From positions 98,834-162,833 of the forward strand of contig JAIOJF010000031.1 in NCBI GenBank assembly GCA_019911965.1: a DNA stretch of 64,000 nucleotides, given 5' to 3'. How positions within the stretch are numbered: position 1 is the first letter of the stretch; each line of letters begins with the position of its first letter. This DNA is from Paracoccaceae bacterium. Its GTDB lineage: Bacteria > Pseudomonadota > Alphaproteobacteria > Rhodobacterales > Rhodobacteraceae. Of the stretch, positions 52,103-62,510 are shown piece by piece. The position numbers and the translations under genes are program-made. Under the pieces are notes generated by a model. It saw nothing but the letters and a program-made list of their open reading frames with translations, searched no databases and had not been told where the DNA came from.

Positions 52103-53470
52103 CTATCGGCGGTTGAATTCGGGCGAGGCGAGGACCAGCGCCATCCCCTCGGCCCGGCTTTCCGCGAAGCCGACAATGCGGCGAAGCCGGTCATCGGCCA
52201 TATCGCCCAGTGCGGCGACAGCAAACGCCGCCGGGTCCTGATCGCGGCCAAAGGCGTTGATCGCCATCAGCGCCCATTCGACCCGCGCCGCCAGGCCCTG
52301 CGGCGTGATCCAGTCCTCCAGCGCCTCGGGCCAGCCATCGGGGCCGGGCGGCTGCTGCCAGGGCTGCCCCATCACCGCCATCGGCCCGCTGAGGAATTGC
52401 CGCGTCTTGCGGAAATTCAGGTTCGCAATCTCGCCGGGATCGGTGCCCAGCGCGCGGAAAGCCGCAACGATGAAATCGAAAGGCTGGCGCGCCTTGGCCC
52501 CGAAATCCGACCACGCCGCCGGATGCGCCAGCAACGCGCCGTAGACCTGCATCAGATCGCCGTCGCTGTCGCGGAACGCCGCCTCCAATGCCGCCACCAG
52601 CGCCGGATCGGGATCGTCGGCCACGAAATGCACCGCCAGCTTGCGGGCGATATGGCGGGCGGTGTCGGGATGGCGGGCCAGATCATCCAGCGCGGCATGG
52701 ATATCGGCCAGCCTTTCGGTGCGCCCGCCGCCATAAACCTCGCCCAGCACGGTTTCCGCCCCCGGCTCCGCCGCCTGCACGCGGTAATCGAAACCGGTGC
52801 GGAAATTGTAAAACAGCCCCGTCAGCAATTCCGCGAACTGGCGCACATCCGTCTGGGCATAGGCCCCGCCCACCCCAAGCGTATGCAATTCCAGGATTTC
52901 ACGGGCCAGATTCTCGTTCAGCCCGCGCCCGGCACGTTTGCCGATCCGGGAATTCGGCCCGATCGACAGCACCTGATCGAGGTAGATCAGCATCACCGGA
53001 TGCAGGGACGCCGCCCGCAACAGATCGCGGAAATTGCCGGTGATGTTGTGGCGGATGGCATCCTCGATATAGCCGCTGGTGACATCGCGCAGCCCCTTGC
53101 CACGGGCATTGACCGAGAAATGGTCGGCCCAGAACCGCACCATCCGCTCGCGCAATCCATCCGGGCCGGTGATCGCGCGCAGCATGGCATGGCGCATCTC
53201 GCCCGCCGACACCACCAGCGCGGCACGGTTGGCGGCTTTGAACTCTTCCTCGGCCCCGTCAACCTTCTCGCGCCGCGCCTTGCGCAACAGGCCAAGTGCG
53301 CGCTCGGCCTCGGCCTTTTCGGCAAATCCGGCAATCGGCCAGTCCGCCGCCGCCAGATCAGGGCCTGCAAGGGCGGCCAGCATGGCTTCGGGCGATTGCG
53401 GAGGGGTCGCGCCGGGGCGCAGGCCATAGCCGAAGCGGATCGCGGCATAGGTCTCGAACGATGGTGTCAC
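52103..53470 (-). CDS. DUF1800 family protein
   Basis: 455 residues, helical. RFGYGLRPG near the start and MVRFWADHFSVN, NENLAREILELHTLGV and LAGHPAAW-like blocks fit DUF1800. GTG start at 53470 with GGGAGG upstream. It is the first gene of the DUF1800-DUF1501 pair, which often acts on an exported, possibly polymeric, substrate; no function is assigned. No obvious signal peptide. Confidence 0.9.
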   Translation of the reverse strand: MTPSFETYAAIRFGYGLRPGATPPQSPEAMLAALAGPDLAAADWPIAGFAEKAEAERALGLLRKARREKVDGAEEEFKAANRAALVVSAGEMRHAMLRAITGPDGLRERMVRFWADHFSVNARGKGLRDVTSGYIEDAIRHNITGNFRDLLRAASLHPVMLIYLDQVLSIGPNSRIGKRAGRGLNENLAREILELHTLGVGGAYAQTDVRQFAELLTGLFYNFRTGFDYRVQAAEPGAETVLGEVYGGGRTERLADIHAALDDLARHPDTARHIARKLAVHFVADDPDPALVAALEAAFRDSDGDLMQVYGALLAHPAAWSDFGAKARQPFDFIVAAFRALGTDPGEIANLNFRKTRQFLSGPMAVMGQPWQQPPGPDGWPEALEDWITPQGLAARVEWALMAINAFGRDQDPAAFAVAALGDMADDRLRRIVGFAESRAEGMALVLASPEFNRR

Positions 53471-53581
53471 CGGCGCCTCCCGTGGCTTGGGTCAGGCATG
53501 AAACGCGCCCGGCCCGGTTTTCCGTCGGGTATATCGCGGAACGCCGCGCCGGGCCAATGAATTTGCGATGTCTGCGCTTGG

Positions 53582-54016
53582 TCAGGCCGCGCCTTCGCCG
53601 TATCGCAGGCGCACGGACTCGATGATGACCGAGGTCGAAATACCGTCGTGATAAGGCAACCGCCGCAGCAATCCCCGCCGCGCCCAGGGGTCCAGTTCGG
53701 CCTCAAGCCCCTGGCCGAAATAGACATAATGGTCGGCATGGAACTGCTGGAAGGTGTCTTCCTGCATCTCCGGGGTTTCCCGGCGACGATCAATGAACGC
53801 GGCATCGACATGGCGGATGGACTGCACCTGTTTCAGGCGCTCATCCTCGGGCAGGACCGGCAGACGCTTGTAGGCGGCGGCCACGGCGTCGCTATGGACC
53901 ACGACGATCAGCCGCCCGCCAAAGGATTTCGCCACGCGCAAGGCCTCGATATGGTTGGAATGCAGAAGATCAAAGACGCCGTGCGTGATGACGATGGTGT
54001 CTGGGTGGTTGGGCAT
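53582..54016 (-). CDS. Cytidylyltransferase-like protein with HSNH motif
   Basis: 144 residues, nucleotidyltransferase fold. The start THGVFDLLHSNHIEAL corresponds to the GxFDxxHxGH loop, but the Gly is Asn (HSNH). The C-terminal GISTS matches the RTxGISTT loop of glycerol-3-phosphate cytidylyltransferases. The fold is confident; activity is open. ATG 54016 is preferred; the longer frame is shadow. It is 102 bp downstream of lepA. Confidence 0.8.
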   Translation of the reverse strand: MPNHPDTIVITHGVFDLLHSNHIEALRVAKSFGGRLIVVVHSDAVAAAYKRLPVLPEDERLKQVQSIRHVDAAFIDRRRETPEMQEDTFQQFHADHYVYFGQGLEAELDPWARRGLLRRLPYHDGISTSVIIESVRLRYGEGAA

Positions 54017-54118
54017 CTTGCGGGTCCAGGGCTTGAGGCGGGAATGGTACCGGCAACCGCAGGCTTGCGGCAAGCGTTTCGGGGAGTTCCCACGTTGTCA
54101 TCCGCGCAAAAGCGGAGG

Positions 54119-55918
<1,800 letters not shown>

Positions 55919-56067
55919 GGGCGCGCCTGAATGCGGGTTTGGCCCCAGATACAGGATGGCCTGCCACTTGGAAAGGCCCGACACGCATATCCGCGCCGCA
56001 TCAATCCGGTTGACAGGAAATGGCAATCGGCGTTATCCGAGTAAAAAACTCAGGTTAAGGGAAAATG

Positions 56068-56895
56068 ATGAGCGATTCTGACAAGACACCCCGCACCGCA
56101 TCGCCGAAGAAATGGGCGCTGATCGGCACCACCGCGCTGACCGGGCTTGGCCTGGCACTGGGCTCCAGCGGCCAGCCGGCGCATGCCGACGGTGCCGCGC
56201 CGATGCTACTGGCGCAGGCAACAATATCGGGCGAAGCGGGCGAGGCCGGCGAAGGCGCGATCGAAACCGACGACAGCGGCGTTGAATTCCTGGTCCATCT
56301 CGGCCTGTTCGACGCGGCAATCAGGATCGTCGGTACGCTCTACGCCCTTGGGGAAGTTGCCGAGGCGAAGGATCAGCTGGAAACCTCGCACCACGCCGAT
56401 TACGCCGATCTTGAGGAAGGCCTGGCGGAATTCAGCCAGAACGGTTTCATCGACGAATATACCGAGTTTTCCGATCTGGTCCTGTCCGGGGCCGATGCCG
56501 CCGCCGTCGCCGCCGCCGAATCCCGCCTGCTGGCAGCCATCAGGGCCACACATGGCGCGGACGGTCTCAGCACGCGCGACGCGTTCGAGGCGATGGTCCA
56601 TCTGATCGAAACCGCCGCCGCGGATTTCGAGGCGGGCGTCGATGCAGGCCGGGTTGCCGAGCCGCACGAATACCGCGACGCCTGGGGATTTGTCGAAACC
56701 GTGCGGGCGACCGCCAGTGATCTGGCCGCCTCGAAGGATGCAACCGTCGCCCGGGCCGCCGCCGATGTGCTGGCCGCGCTGGAACCAGCCGCTGCCCTGT
56801 TCCCGGCCTTGAACGCCCAGACGGTGGGCAGCGACGCCAGCATTCTCTACGCCGCTGCCGGGCGCATCCGCTTTACCATCCTGAAGGTCGAGTAA
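56068..56895 (+). CDS. Secreted helical protein of unknown function
   Basis: About 275 residues with a signal sequence (KWALIGTTALTGLGLALG...HADG), a Gly/Glu-rich linker (ISGEAGEAGEGA) and an all-helical body. HLGLFDAAIRIVGTLYALGE and EYRDAWGFVETVRATASDLA faintly recall the periplasmic helical regions attached to iron permeases and imelysin-like proteins, but I cannot confirm a family. It sits 6 bp upstream of a PKHD hydroxylase gene, the pairing typical of iron-uptake loci. ATG 56068 is better spaced from AAGGG than 56065. Confidence 0.7.
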   Translation: MSDSDKTPRTASPKKWALIGTTALTGLGLALGSSGQPAHADGAAPMLLAQATISGEAGEAGEGAIETDDSGVEFLVHLGLFDAAIRIVGTLYALGEVAEAKDQLETSHHADYADLEEGLAEFSQNGFIDEYTEFSDLVLSGADAAAVAAAESRLLAAIRATHGADGLSTRDAFEAMVHLIETAAADFEAGVDAGRVAEPHEYRDAWGFVETVRATASDLAASKDATVARAAADVLAALEPAAALFPALNAQTVGSDASILYAAAGRIRFTILKVE

Positions 56896-56901
56896 ACGCC
56901 C

Positions 56902-57555
56902 ATGCTGGTTCTGAGCGAATTGTTCACGCCGACCGATCTTGAAGTTCTGCAACAGGCGGCTGCCGGCCTTGACTTCGAGGATGGCAGCCGAACCGCCGGG
57001 CCTATGGCGCGCCGGGTCAAGGCCAACCAGCAGGCAACCGACAGCGCCGACAGCCGCGCCGTGCTCGCAATGGTCGAGGCAGCACTGATGCGCCATCCGG
57101 TGTTCCGCGCGGCGGCGCGGCCGAAAACCTTCCTGCGGCTGATGGTGTCGCGCTATCAGCCGGGCCACACCTATGGCGCCCATGTCGATGACGCGATCAT
57201 GGCGGGCGGGCGCAGCGATCTGTCGTTCACGCTGTTTCTGTCCGATCCCGATACCTATTCCGGCGGCGAACTGGTGATCGACGACCGCTTCGAGGACCGC
57301 GCGATAAAACTGCCGCCCGGTGAGGCTATTGTCTATGCCTCCACCACGCTGCACCGGGTCGCGCCGGTCAGCCAAGGCACAAGGCTGGCGGTTGTCGGCT
57401 GGGTCCAGAGCCTGCTGCGCGATCCCGCCCAGCGCGACCTGATGATGGATCTGGACGCCGCCATCGCCCACGAGGATGCAACCAAGGGCGACGCCATCCA
57501 GCTTGGTCGGCTGCAACGCACCAGATCGAACCTTTTACGCATGTGGGCGCAATAA
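56902..57555 (+). CDS. PKHD-type Fe(II)/2-oxoglutarate hydroxylase (PiuC/YbiX)
   Basis: 217 residues. The Fe ligands read as H/D in GAHVDDAIM and H in TTLHRVAPV, with the 2-oxoglutarate-binding Arg in GTRLAVVGW. PiuC-type enzymes are usually next to TonB-dependent siderophore receptors; here the partner is the preceding secreted protein. It begins 6 bp after it, so one transcript. Confidence 0.92.
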   Translation: MLVLSELFTPTDLEVLQQAAAGLDFEDGSRTAGPMARRVKANQQATDSADSRAVLAMVEAALMRHPVFRAAARPKTFLRLMVSRYQPGHTYGAHVDDAIMAGGRSDLSFTLFLSDPDTYSGGELVIDDRFEDRAIKLPPGEAIVYASTTLHRVAPVSQGTRLAVVGWVQSLLRDPAQRDLMMDLDAAIAHEDATKGDAIQLGRLQRTRSNLLRMWAQ

Positions 57556-57592
57556 CCCGGCGCTTCTTTTTGGCACAAATACTCGCGGGAGC

Positions 57593-57611
57593 GCGAGGGC
57601 AAGGCCCTCGC
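57593..57611 (+). terminator. GC hairpin after PKHD gene
   Basis: GCGAGGGC-AAG-GCCCTCGC, an 8-bp stem, 37 bp after the stop. It is preceded by a CTTCTTTTTGGCACAAATAC stretch seen in part elsewhere in the window. No U-run. Confidence 0.5.
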
Positions 57612-57679
57612 CCCTGCCCACGCCGCGCTCCTGAATTTGGGGACTGGCCAAGCGTGGCCAGGACAGTCATGGTTGCGTC

Positions 57680-57928
57680 ATGTTGAAACTCCAGCACTTC
57701 CCGATTGAAGCCATCCGCGTCCCGGTCAAACGCCTGAAAACGCTGGACCAGACCCGCGTTCAGGCACTGGCCGAGGATATTCTGGAAAACGGCCAGCAAA
57801 CCCCGATCCGGGTGCGCAGCGATGGCGCGGCCTTCGTGCTGATCGAAGGCCTGCACCGCCTGAAGGCAATGCAGGCGCTCGGTGAAGACATGATCGCGGG
57901 CTATCTGGTCCATGCCAGGCTGCATTGA
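57680..57928 (+). CDS. Mini ParB-like nuclease-domain protein
   Basis: 82 residues. It contains only a ParB N-terminal (ParB/Srx) domain: PIEAIRVPVKRLKTLD, then LAEDILENGQQTPIRVR and the active-site-like EGLHRLKAMQALGE. The HTH and dimerisation domains of true ParB are missing, so it is not a partition protein by itself. Role unknown. It is preceded by the hairpin region after the PKHD gene. Confidence 0.75.
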   Translation: MLKLQHFPIEAIRVPVKRLKTLDQTRVQALAEDILENGQQTPIRVRSDGAAFVLIEGLHRLKAMQALGEDMIAGYLVHARLH

Positions 57929-58019
57929 GGGCATGCGCTTTGCCGCCAACCACAACTGTCACCGCGTGGAAAATCGTGCTATCAAGCGGCGAAGCACTGA
58001 TGCAGTCACAGGGGTCCTG

Positions 58020-58334
58020 ATGCAGAAATACTTCCTAGCCCTCGCCGTTCTGCTGGCCGGCTCGCAGCCCGTCGCAGCGGCGGACCTGATCGGCAATGCC
58101 TGCCTGAAATCCGGTCGTCCGGGGGCCTCGCGCGAGTTGTGCGGCTGTATCCAGACCGTCGCTGACCTCTATCTCAGCCGCAAGGACCAGAAACTGGCCG
58201 CCACCTTCTTCAAGGACCCGCATCGCGCCCAGGAAGTCCGCCAGTCCGACCGCCGCAGCGACGAGGCGTTCTGGCAGCGCTACAAGGCCTTCGGCGCGGC
58301 TGCCGAGGATGGCTGTGATCCGAATAACGGCTGA
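58020..58334 (+). CDS. Small secreted protein of unknown function
   Basis: About 104 residues with a signal peptide (LALAVLLAGSQPVAAAD). Four Cys residues remain in the mature part (NACLKSG, LCGC and a C-terminal GCDPN), so two disulfides are possible. I do not recognise a family beyond 'small secreted, Rhodobacteraceae-type'. ATG 58020 opens the signal sequence; the upstream frame is shadow. The 3' end is convergent with ecm (3 bp gap). Confidence 0.7.
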   Translation: MQKYFLALAVLLAGSQPVAAADLIGNACLKSGRPGASRELCGCIQTVADLYLSRKDQKLAATFFKDPHRAQEVRQSDRRSDEAFWQRYKAFGAAAEDGCDPNNG

Positions 58335-58337
58335 GCC

Positions 58338-60302
58338 CTACTCGGCCGCCGCCACCCCGGGATCGGCCAGATCAACGATATCCCGCATGATCCGGTTCAA
58401 CTCGAAATCCTTCGGCGTGTAGACCTGTGTCACCCCGAAGCCGCGCAGCGTGTCCGCGTCATCATCCGGGATGATGCCGCCAACCACCACCGGTACATGG
58501 CCAAGCCCGGCCTCGCGCATCCGGTTCATCACCTCGGCGATCAGCGGCACATGGCTGCCCGACAGGATCGACAGGCCAACCACATGCGCCTGATCCTCCA
58601 GCGCTGCCGCCACGATCTGCTCGGGCGTCAGGCGGATACCGTCATAGGTGATGTCCATGCCGCAATCACGCGCCCGCACCGCGATCTGCTCGGCACCGTT
58701 GGAATGGCCGTCCAGCCCCGGCTTTCCGACCAGGAATTTAAGCCGCCGGCCCAGACGGGCCGAGACCGCATCCACCGCCTCGCGCAGGCTGTCCAGCCCC
58801 TCGGTGCGGTTCGAGATTGATTTCGACACACCGGTGGGCGCGCGGTACTCGCCGAACACGTTGCGCATCACCTCGCCCCATTCGCCGGTGGTCACGCCTG
58901 CCTTGGCCGCCACGATGGATGGCGGCATGATATTGGCCCCCGATTTCGCCGCCTCGCGCAAGCCCTCAAGGGCTGCCGCCACCGCGCCCGCATCCCGGTC
59001 ATTGCGCCAATTGGTCAGGCGATTGATCTGGTCGGCCTCGGCGGCAGGATCGACCACCATGATCGCGCCTTCGCCGCCGGTCAGCGGGCTGGCAGCCCCT
59101 TCGGTGAAACGATTGACGCCGATCACCGTGGTTTCGCCCGCCTCGATCCGGCCCAGCCGCTCGGCGTTGGACTCCACCAGCCGGCCCTTCATGTATTCGA
59201 TCGCCGCCACCGCGCCGCCCATCGCGTCGATCTGCGCCAGTTCCTCGCGCGCGCCAGCCTTAAGCGCCTCGACCTTGCGGTCCACCGCCGGGTTGCCATC
59301 GAACAGATCGTCATATTCCAGCAGATCGGTCTCGAATGCCAGGATCTGCTGCATTCTGAGCGACCATTGCTGATCCCAGGGCCGCGGCAGGCCCAGCGCC
59401 TCGTTCCAGGCCGGCAATTGCACGGCGCGGGCACGGGCGTTCTTGGACAAGGTCACCGCCAGCATTTCCAGCAGGATGCGGTAGACGTTGTTTTCCGGCT
59501 GCTGCTCGGTCAGGCCAAGCGAGTTGACCTGCACACCATAGCGGAACCGCCGCATCTTCGGGTTCTCAACGCCATAACGATGCTCGCAAATCTCGTCCCA
59601 GAGATCGACAAAGGCGCGCATCTTGCACATTTCGGTCACGAAGCGGATACCGGCATTGACGAAGAAACTGATCCGTCCAACCACTTCGGGAAAATCCGCC
59701 GCCGGAACCTTGGCCTTCACATCGTCCAGAACCGCCGTCGCGGTGGCCAGCGCAAAGGCCAGTTCCTGCTCGGGCGTTGCTCCTGCCTCCTGCAAATGGT
59801 AGGAACAGACATTCATCGGGTTCCATTTCGGCACATTGGTATAGCAATAGGCCGCGACATCGGTGATCAGGCGCAGGCTCGGCTTCGGCGGGCAGACATA
59901 GGTGCCGCGCGACAGGTATTCCTTGATGATGTCGTTCTGCACCGTGCCCTGCAGGGCGGCGATATCGGCCCCCTGTTCTTCGGCCACCGCGATATACAGC
60001 GCCAGCAGCCAGGGCGCGGTGGCGTTGATCGTCATCGAGGTGTTCATCTGCTCCAGCGGGATATCCAGAAACAGCGCGCGCATGTCGCCCAGATGCGCCA
60101 CCGGCACCCCGACCTTGCCCACCTCGCCGCGCGCCAGAACATGATCGCTGTCATATCCGGTCTGGGTCGGCAGATCGAAGGCGACCGACAATCCGGTCTG
60201 CCCCTTGGCCAGGTTGCCGCGATACAGCGCGTTGGAATCCCTGGCGGTGGAATGCCCGGCATAAGTGCGGAACAGCCAGGGACGGTCTTTGCTAATGGCC
60301 AT
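58338..60302 (-). CDS. ecm: Ethylmalonyl-CoA mutase
   Basis: 654 residues, the single-chain B12 mutase class. The N-terminal TIM-barrel contains the YRGNLAKGQTGLSVAFDLPT signature, and the C-terminal B12-binding domain has KPGLDGHSNGAEQ with His533 as cobalt ligand, followed by the SGSHV and GGIIPDDDA motifs. Size and motifs separate it from methylmalonyl-CoA mutase and favour ethylmalonyl-CoA mutase (formerly meaA) of the ethylmalonyl-CoA pathway. The mutase partner enzymes are elsewhere except mce. Confidence 0.92.
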   Translation of the reverse strand: MAISKDRPWLFRTYAGHSTARDSNALYRGNLAKGQTGLSVAFDLPTQTGYDSDHVLARGEVGKVGVPVAHLGDMRALFLDIPLEQMNTSMTINATAPWLLALYIAVAEEQGADIAALQGTVQNDIIKEYLSRGTYVCPPKPSLRLITDVAAYCYTNVPKWNPMNVCSYHLQEAGATPEQELAFALATATAVLDDVKAKVPAADFPEVVGRISFFVNAGIRFVTEMCKMRAFVDLWDEICEHRYGVENPKMRRFRYGVQVNSLGLTEQQPENNVYRILLEMLAVTLSKNARARAVQLPAWNEALGLPRPWDQQWSLRMQQILAFETDLLEYDDLFDGNPAVDRKVEALKAGAREELAQIDAMGGAVAAIEYMKGRLVESNAERLGRIEAGETTVIGVNRFTEGAASPLTGGEGAIMVVDPAAEADQINRLTNWRNDRDAGAVAAALEGLREAAKSGANIMPPSIVAAKAGVTTGEWGEVMRNVFGEYRAPTGVSKSISNRTEGLDSLREAVDAVSARLGRRLKFLVGKPGLDGHSNGAEQIAVRARDCGMDITYDGIRLTPEQIVAAALEDQAHVVGLSILSGSHVPLIAEVMNRMREAGLGHVPVVVGGIIPDDDADTLRGFGVTQVYTPKDFELNRIMRDIVDLADPGVAAAE

Positions 60303-60574
60303 GATAGGGTCTCTCGCGCATCGCTTCGGTAAGATAGTTGCGGCGATCCGCCGGATGCCGCAACTTCATGTCGCATCGTTTATGCCGCGACGCAGCATGG
60401 AGGGCAAGCCCTTTCCCGTGCTTCTTTTTGGCCCGCAAACCGGGATTCCGGCGGCAGGACGTCGCCCGGCGTAACGGTCACGTCTGCAAAAGCCTTGCCA
60501 GCGCTGCAGGTTTCATGCTCTTCCTTGACCAAACGGTCAGAAACCGGCCGCGTTCAGCAAGCGGAGGCGATCCA
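60303..60574. promoter_or_regulatory. Divergent control region, ecm / RutR-like regulator
   Basis: 272 bp holding the promoters of both genes and the palindromic operator at 60525-60540. A GCTTCTTTTTGGC stretch at 60420-60432 repeats one at 57562-57574. Confidence 0.5.
60525..60540. promoter_or_regulatory. RutR-type operator upstream of TetR gene
   Basis: TTGACCA-AA-CGGTCAG: matches the RutR consensus TTGACCA-NN-TGGTCAA at 12 of 14 specified bases and is nearly symmetrical (TTGACC/GGTCAg). It ends 34 bp before the regulator's start codon, so autoregulation is likely. Confidence 0.7.
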
Positions 60575-61207
60575 TTGGCACGAGCAGCGTCAGCAAAGAC
60601 CCAGACGCGAATCCAGAAGGAAAAGTCCGAGCTGATCCTCAGCGCGGCGCTTGAAGTCTTCGCGGCTTACGGCTTTCGCGGCACCACCATCGACCAGATC
60701 GCCGCCGAGGCCGGGCTGTCCAAGCCGAACCTGCTGTATTATTTCGACAGCAAGGACGCGATTCACGAGCAATTGCTGGAAGACCTGCTGGATACCTGGC
60801 TGGACCCTTTGCGCAGCCTCGATGCCGAAGGCGATCCGGTGGACGAGATCACCTCCTACGTCATCCGCAAGCTGGAAATGGCCCGCGACTTCCCGCGCGA
60901 AAGCCGCCTGTTCGCCAATGAAATCCTGCAGGGCGCGCCGCGCATCATGGATCAGATCGCCGGACCTCTGAAAGACCTGGTGGACGAAAAGGCCGCCATC
61001 ATCACCGGTTGGGCCGATGCCGGGCGGATCGCGCCGGTCGACCCCTATCACCTGATCTTCTCGATCTGGGCGACAACGCAGCACTACGCCGATTTCGACA
61101 TTCAGGTCGCGGTGGTGCTTGGCGAACGCGCCGATCAGAGGTTCGACGATGCGGCGGCTTACCTCACCAATCTGTTCACGAAGCTGCTTCGTCCTTCAGA
61201 AGGATAA
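60575..61207 (+). CDS. TetR-family regulator, RutR-like
   Basis: 210 residues, TTG start at 60575 supported by GGAGG seven bases upstream. The N-terminal HTH reads GTTIDQIAAEAGLSKPNLLYYFDSK. The C-terminal WATTQHYADFDIQVAVVLGE block is characteristic of RutR/YcdC, which senses uracil in E. coli and controls pyrimidine and related genes. Its operator is in front of it. Its targets here are unknown; ecm is divergent. Convergent overlap of 32 bp with the EamA exporter. Confidence 0.88.
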   Translation: MARAASAKTQTRIQKEKSELILSAALEVFAAYGFRGTTIDQIAAEAGLSKPNLLYYFDSKDAIHEQLLEDLLDTWLDPLRSLDAEGDPVDEITSYVIRKLEMARDFPRESRLFANEILQGAPRIMDQIAGPLKDLVDEKAAIITGWADAGRIAPVDPYHLIFSIWATTQHYADFDIQVAVVLGERADQRFDDAAAYLTNLFTKLLRPSEG

Positions 61208-62105
61208 GCAGCGACACGATGGTGGCCCCGACCCCGAGGAACACCATCACCGGCGGCAGACCCCGGCCAAACCCGGCCTCCCACAGGATCACGAAACTCG
61301 GCGTCAGGTAGGAATAGGCCATCACCTTGGCCGATGGCAGCCGCAGCGTGGCATATTGCAACAGCACGAAAGACGCGGCGGTCGAGGCCACCACCAGATA
61401 GGCCAGCGTGATCCAGACCATGATCGGAAGCGCCGCCCAGTCGGTTGCCACAAGATCGCTCCAGCCGGTGATCACCAGCAGGATCGAACCGCCCACCAGC
61501 ACGCCAAAGGTGAAAACCACCGCGTTCTCGCCCCGATTGAACAGGCGCACCAGCGGGATATAGAGCGCATGTGCGATGCAGCCGATGAAATAGATCACCT
61601 CGCCGCGCCCGACATCCAGGCTGGACAACGCCCCGAGATCGCCCTTGAAGATCACCCAGAGCGCGCCCAATGCGGCGATGGACAGGGCCAGCGCCATCCG
61701 AGGCGTCGTCACCTGGCGCAGCACAATGTATCCGAACCCCGCCGCCATCATCGGCATCAGCGTGAACACCGCTGCCGCCGATACCGGATTGGCGGTCTTC
61801 AGCCCCTCGAACATCATCACGAAGTAAAAGGCGAACATGCCCCCCAGCAGCAGGTAGCGCCAGGGCGCCTGGAAATGCCGCCGCGCCATCTTGCCGCCGG
61901 CCAGCGCGAACAGCCCCATCACCACCGAGGCCAGCATGAAGCGTACCGCCGTGATCGCCGGCGGCGCGATCTCGTTGGCAACGATGGCCCCAAGGCTGAA
62001 CGACCCCGCGACCAGCGCGGAAAAGGCCAGCATCGCCAGATGTCCGCGCCATTGATCGGCGGTCAGGATTATTCGTGCCAATTGCCAGCCCCCCGCGATC
62101 CGCAT
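61176..62105 (-). CDS. EamA/DMT-family exporter
   Basis: About 309 residues, ten predicted helices in two five-helix EamA repeats. The first opens with LAMLAFSALVAGSFSLGAIVA, the second near MVWITLAYLVVASTAASFVLLQY. The open frame extends to 62300; ATG 62105 is the better family fit, as the preceding ~65 residues are unlike DMT proteins. Substrate unknown. Its stop lies inside the TetR gene (convergent). Confidence 0.85.
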   Translation of the reverse strand: MRIAGGWQLARIILTADQWRGHLAMLAFSALVAGSFSLGAIVANEIAPPAITAVRFMLASVVMGLFALAGGKMARRHFQAPWRYLLLGGMFAFYFVMMFEGLKTANPVSAAAVFTLMPMMAAGFGYIVLRQVTTPRMALALSIAALGALWVIFKGDLGALSSLDVGRGEVIYFIGCIAHALYIPLVRLFNRGENAVVFTFGVLVGGSILLVITGWSDLVATDWAALPIMVWITLAYLVVASTAASFVLLQYATLRLPSAKVMAYSYLTPSFVILWEAGFGRGLPPVMVFLGVGATIVSLLILLKDEAAS

Positions 62106-62320
62106 GTCCGATGCGGCTGCCTGCCAGGCCACCGGGCCGGGCCGTCGCGCCGGATTAAGCCGCACCGGTCGGGCGAAGGCAAGGCCTTCCGGCATCAGGG
62201 GATCAATCCGACGCAGGTGCCGCAAGGCCGGTTTACCCACGCCAATGTGATCAACCGCCCGTTGCCGCAATCCCCGCGAATGCCTAGAGGTTGCAGTCAA
62301 CCATCAATCCAGAGGCATCC

Positions 62321-62509
62321 ATGTCCGATACTCCGATCATCACCGTCACCAGGAACGGCCCCTACAAGGTCCAGAACGTCACCGGCATCACCCTGTCCGA
62401 CGGCACCGAAGGCGAGGCGAAGGCCACCATGTTCCTGTGCCGCTGCGGCATGTCGGCCAGGAAACCCTTCTGCGACGGCTCGCATACCCGCGAAAACTGG
62501 CAGGAATAA
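62321..62509 (+). CDS. CDGSH iron-sulfur domain protein
   Basis: 62 residues. The 3Cys-1His [2Fe-2S] site is intact: CRCG, then CDGSH (Cys, Cys, Cys, His). The rest matches a minimal single-domain CDGSH protein of unclear redox role. ATG 62321 is well placed; the frame upstream (from 62291) is not needed. A palindromic tandem repeat begins 2 bp after the stop. Confidence 0.9.
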   Translation: MSDTPIITVTRNGPYKVQNVTGITLSDGTEGEAKATMFLCRCGMSARKPFCDGSHTRENWQE

Positions 62510-62510
62510 A

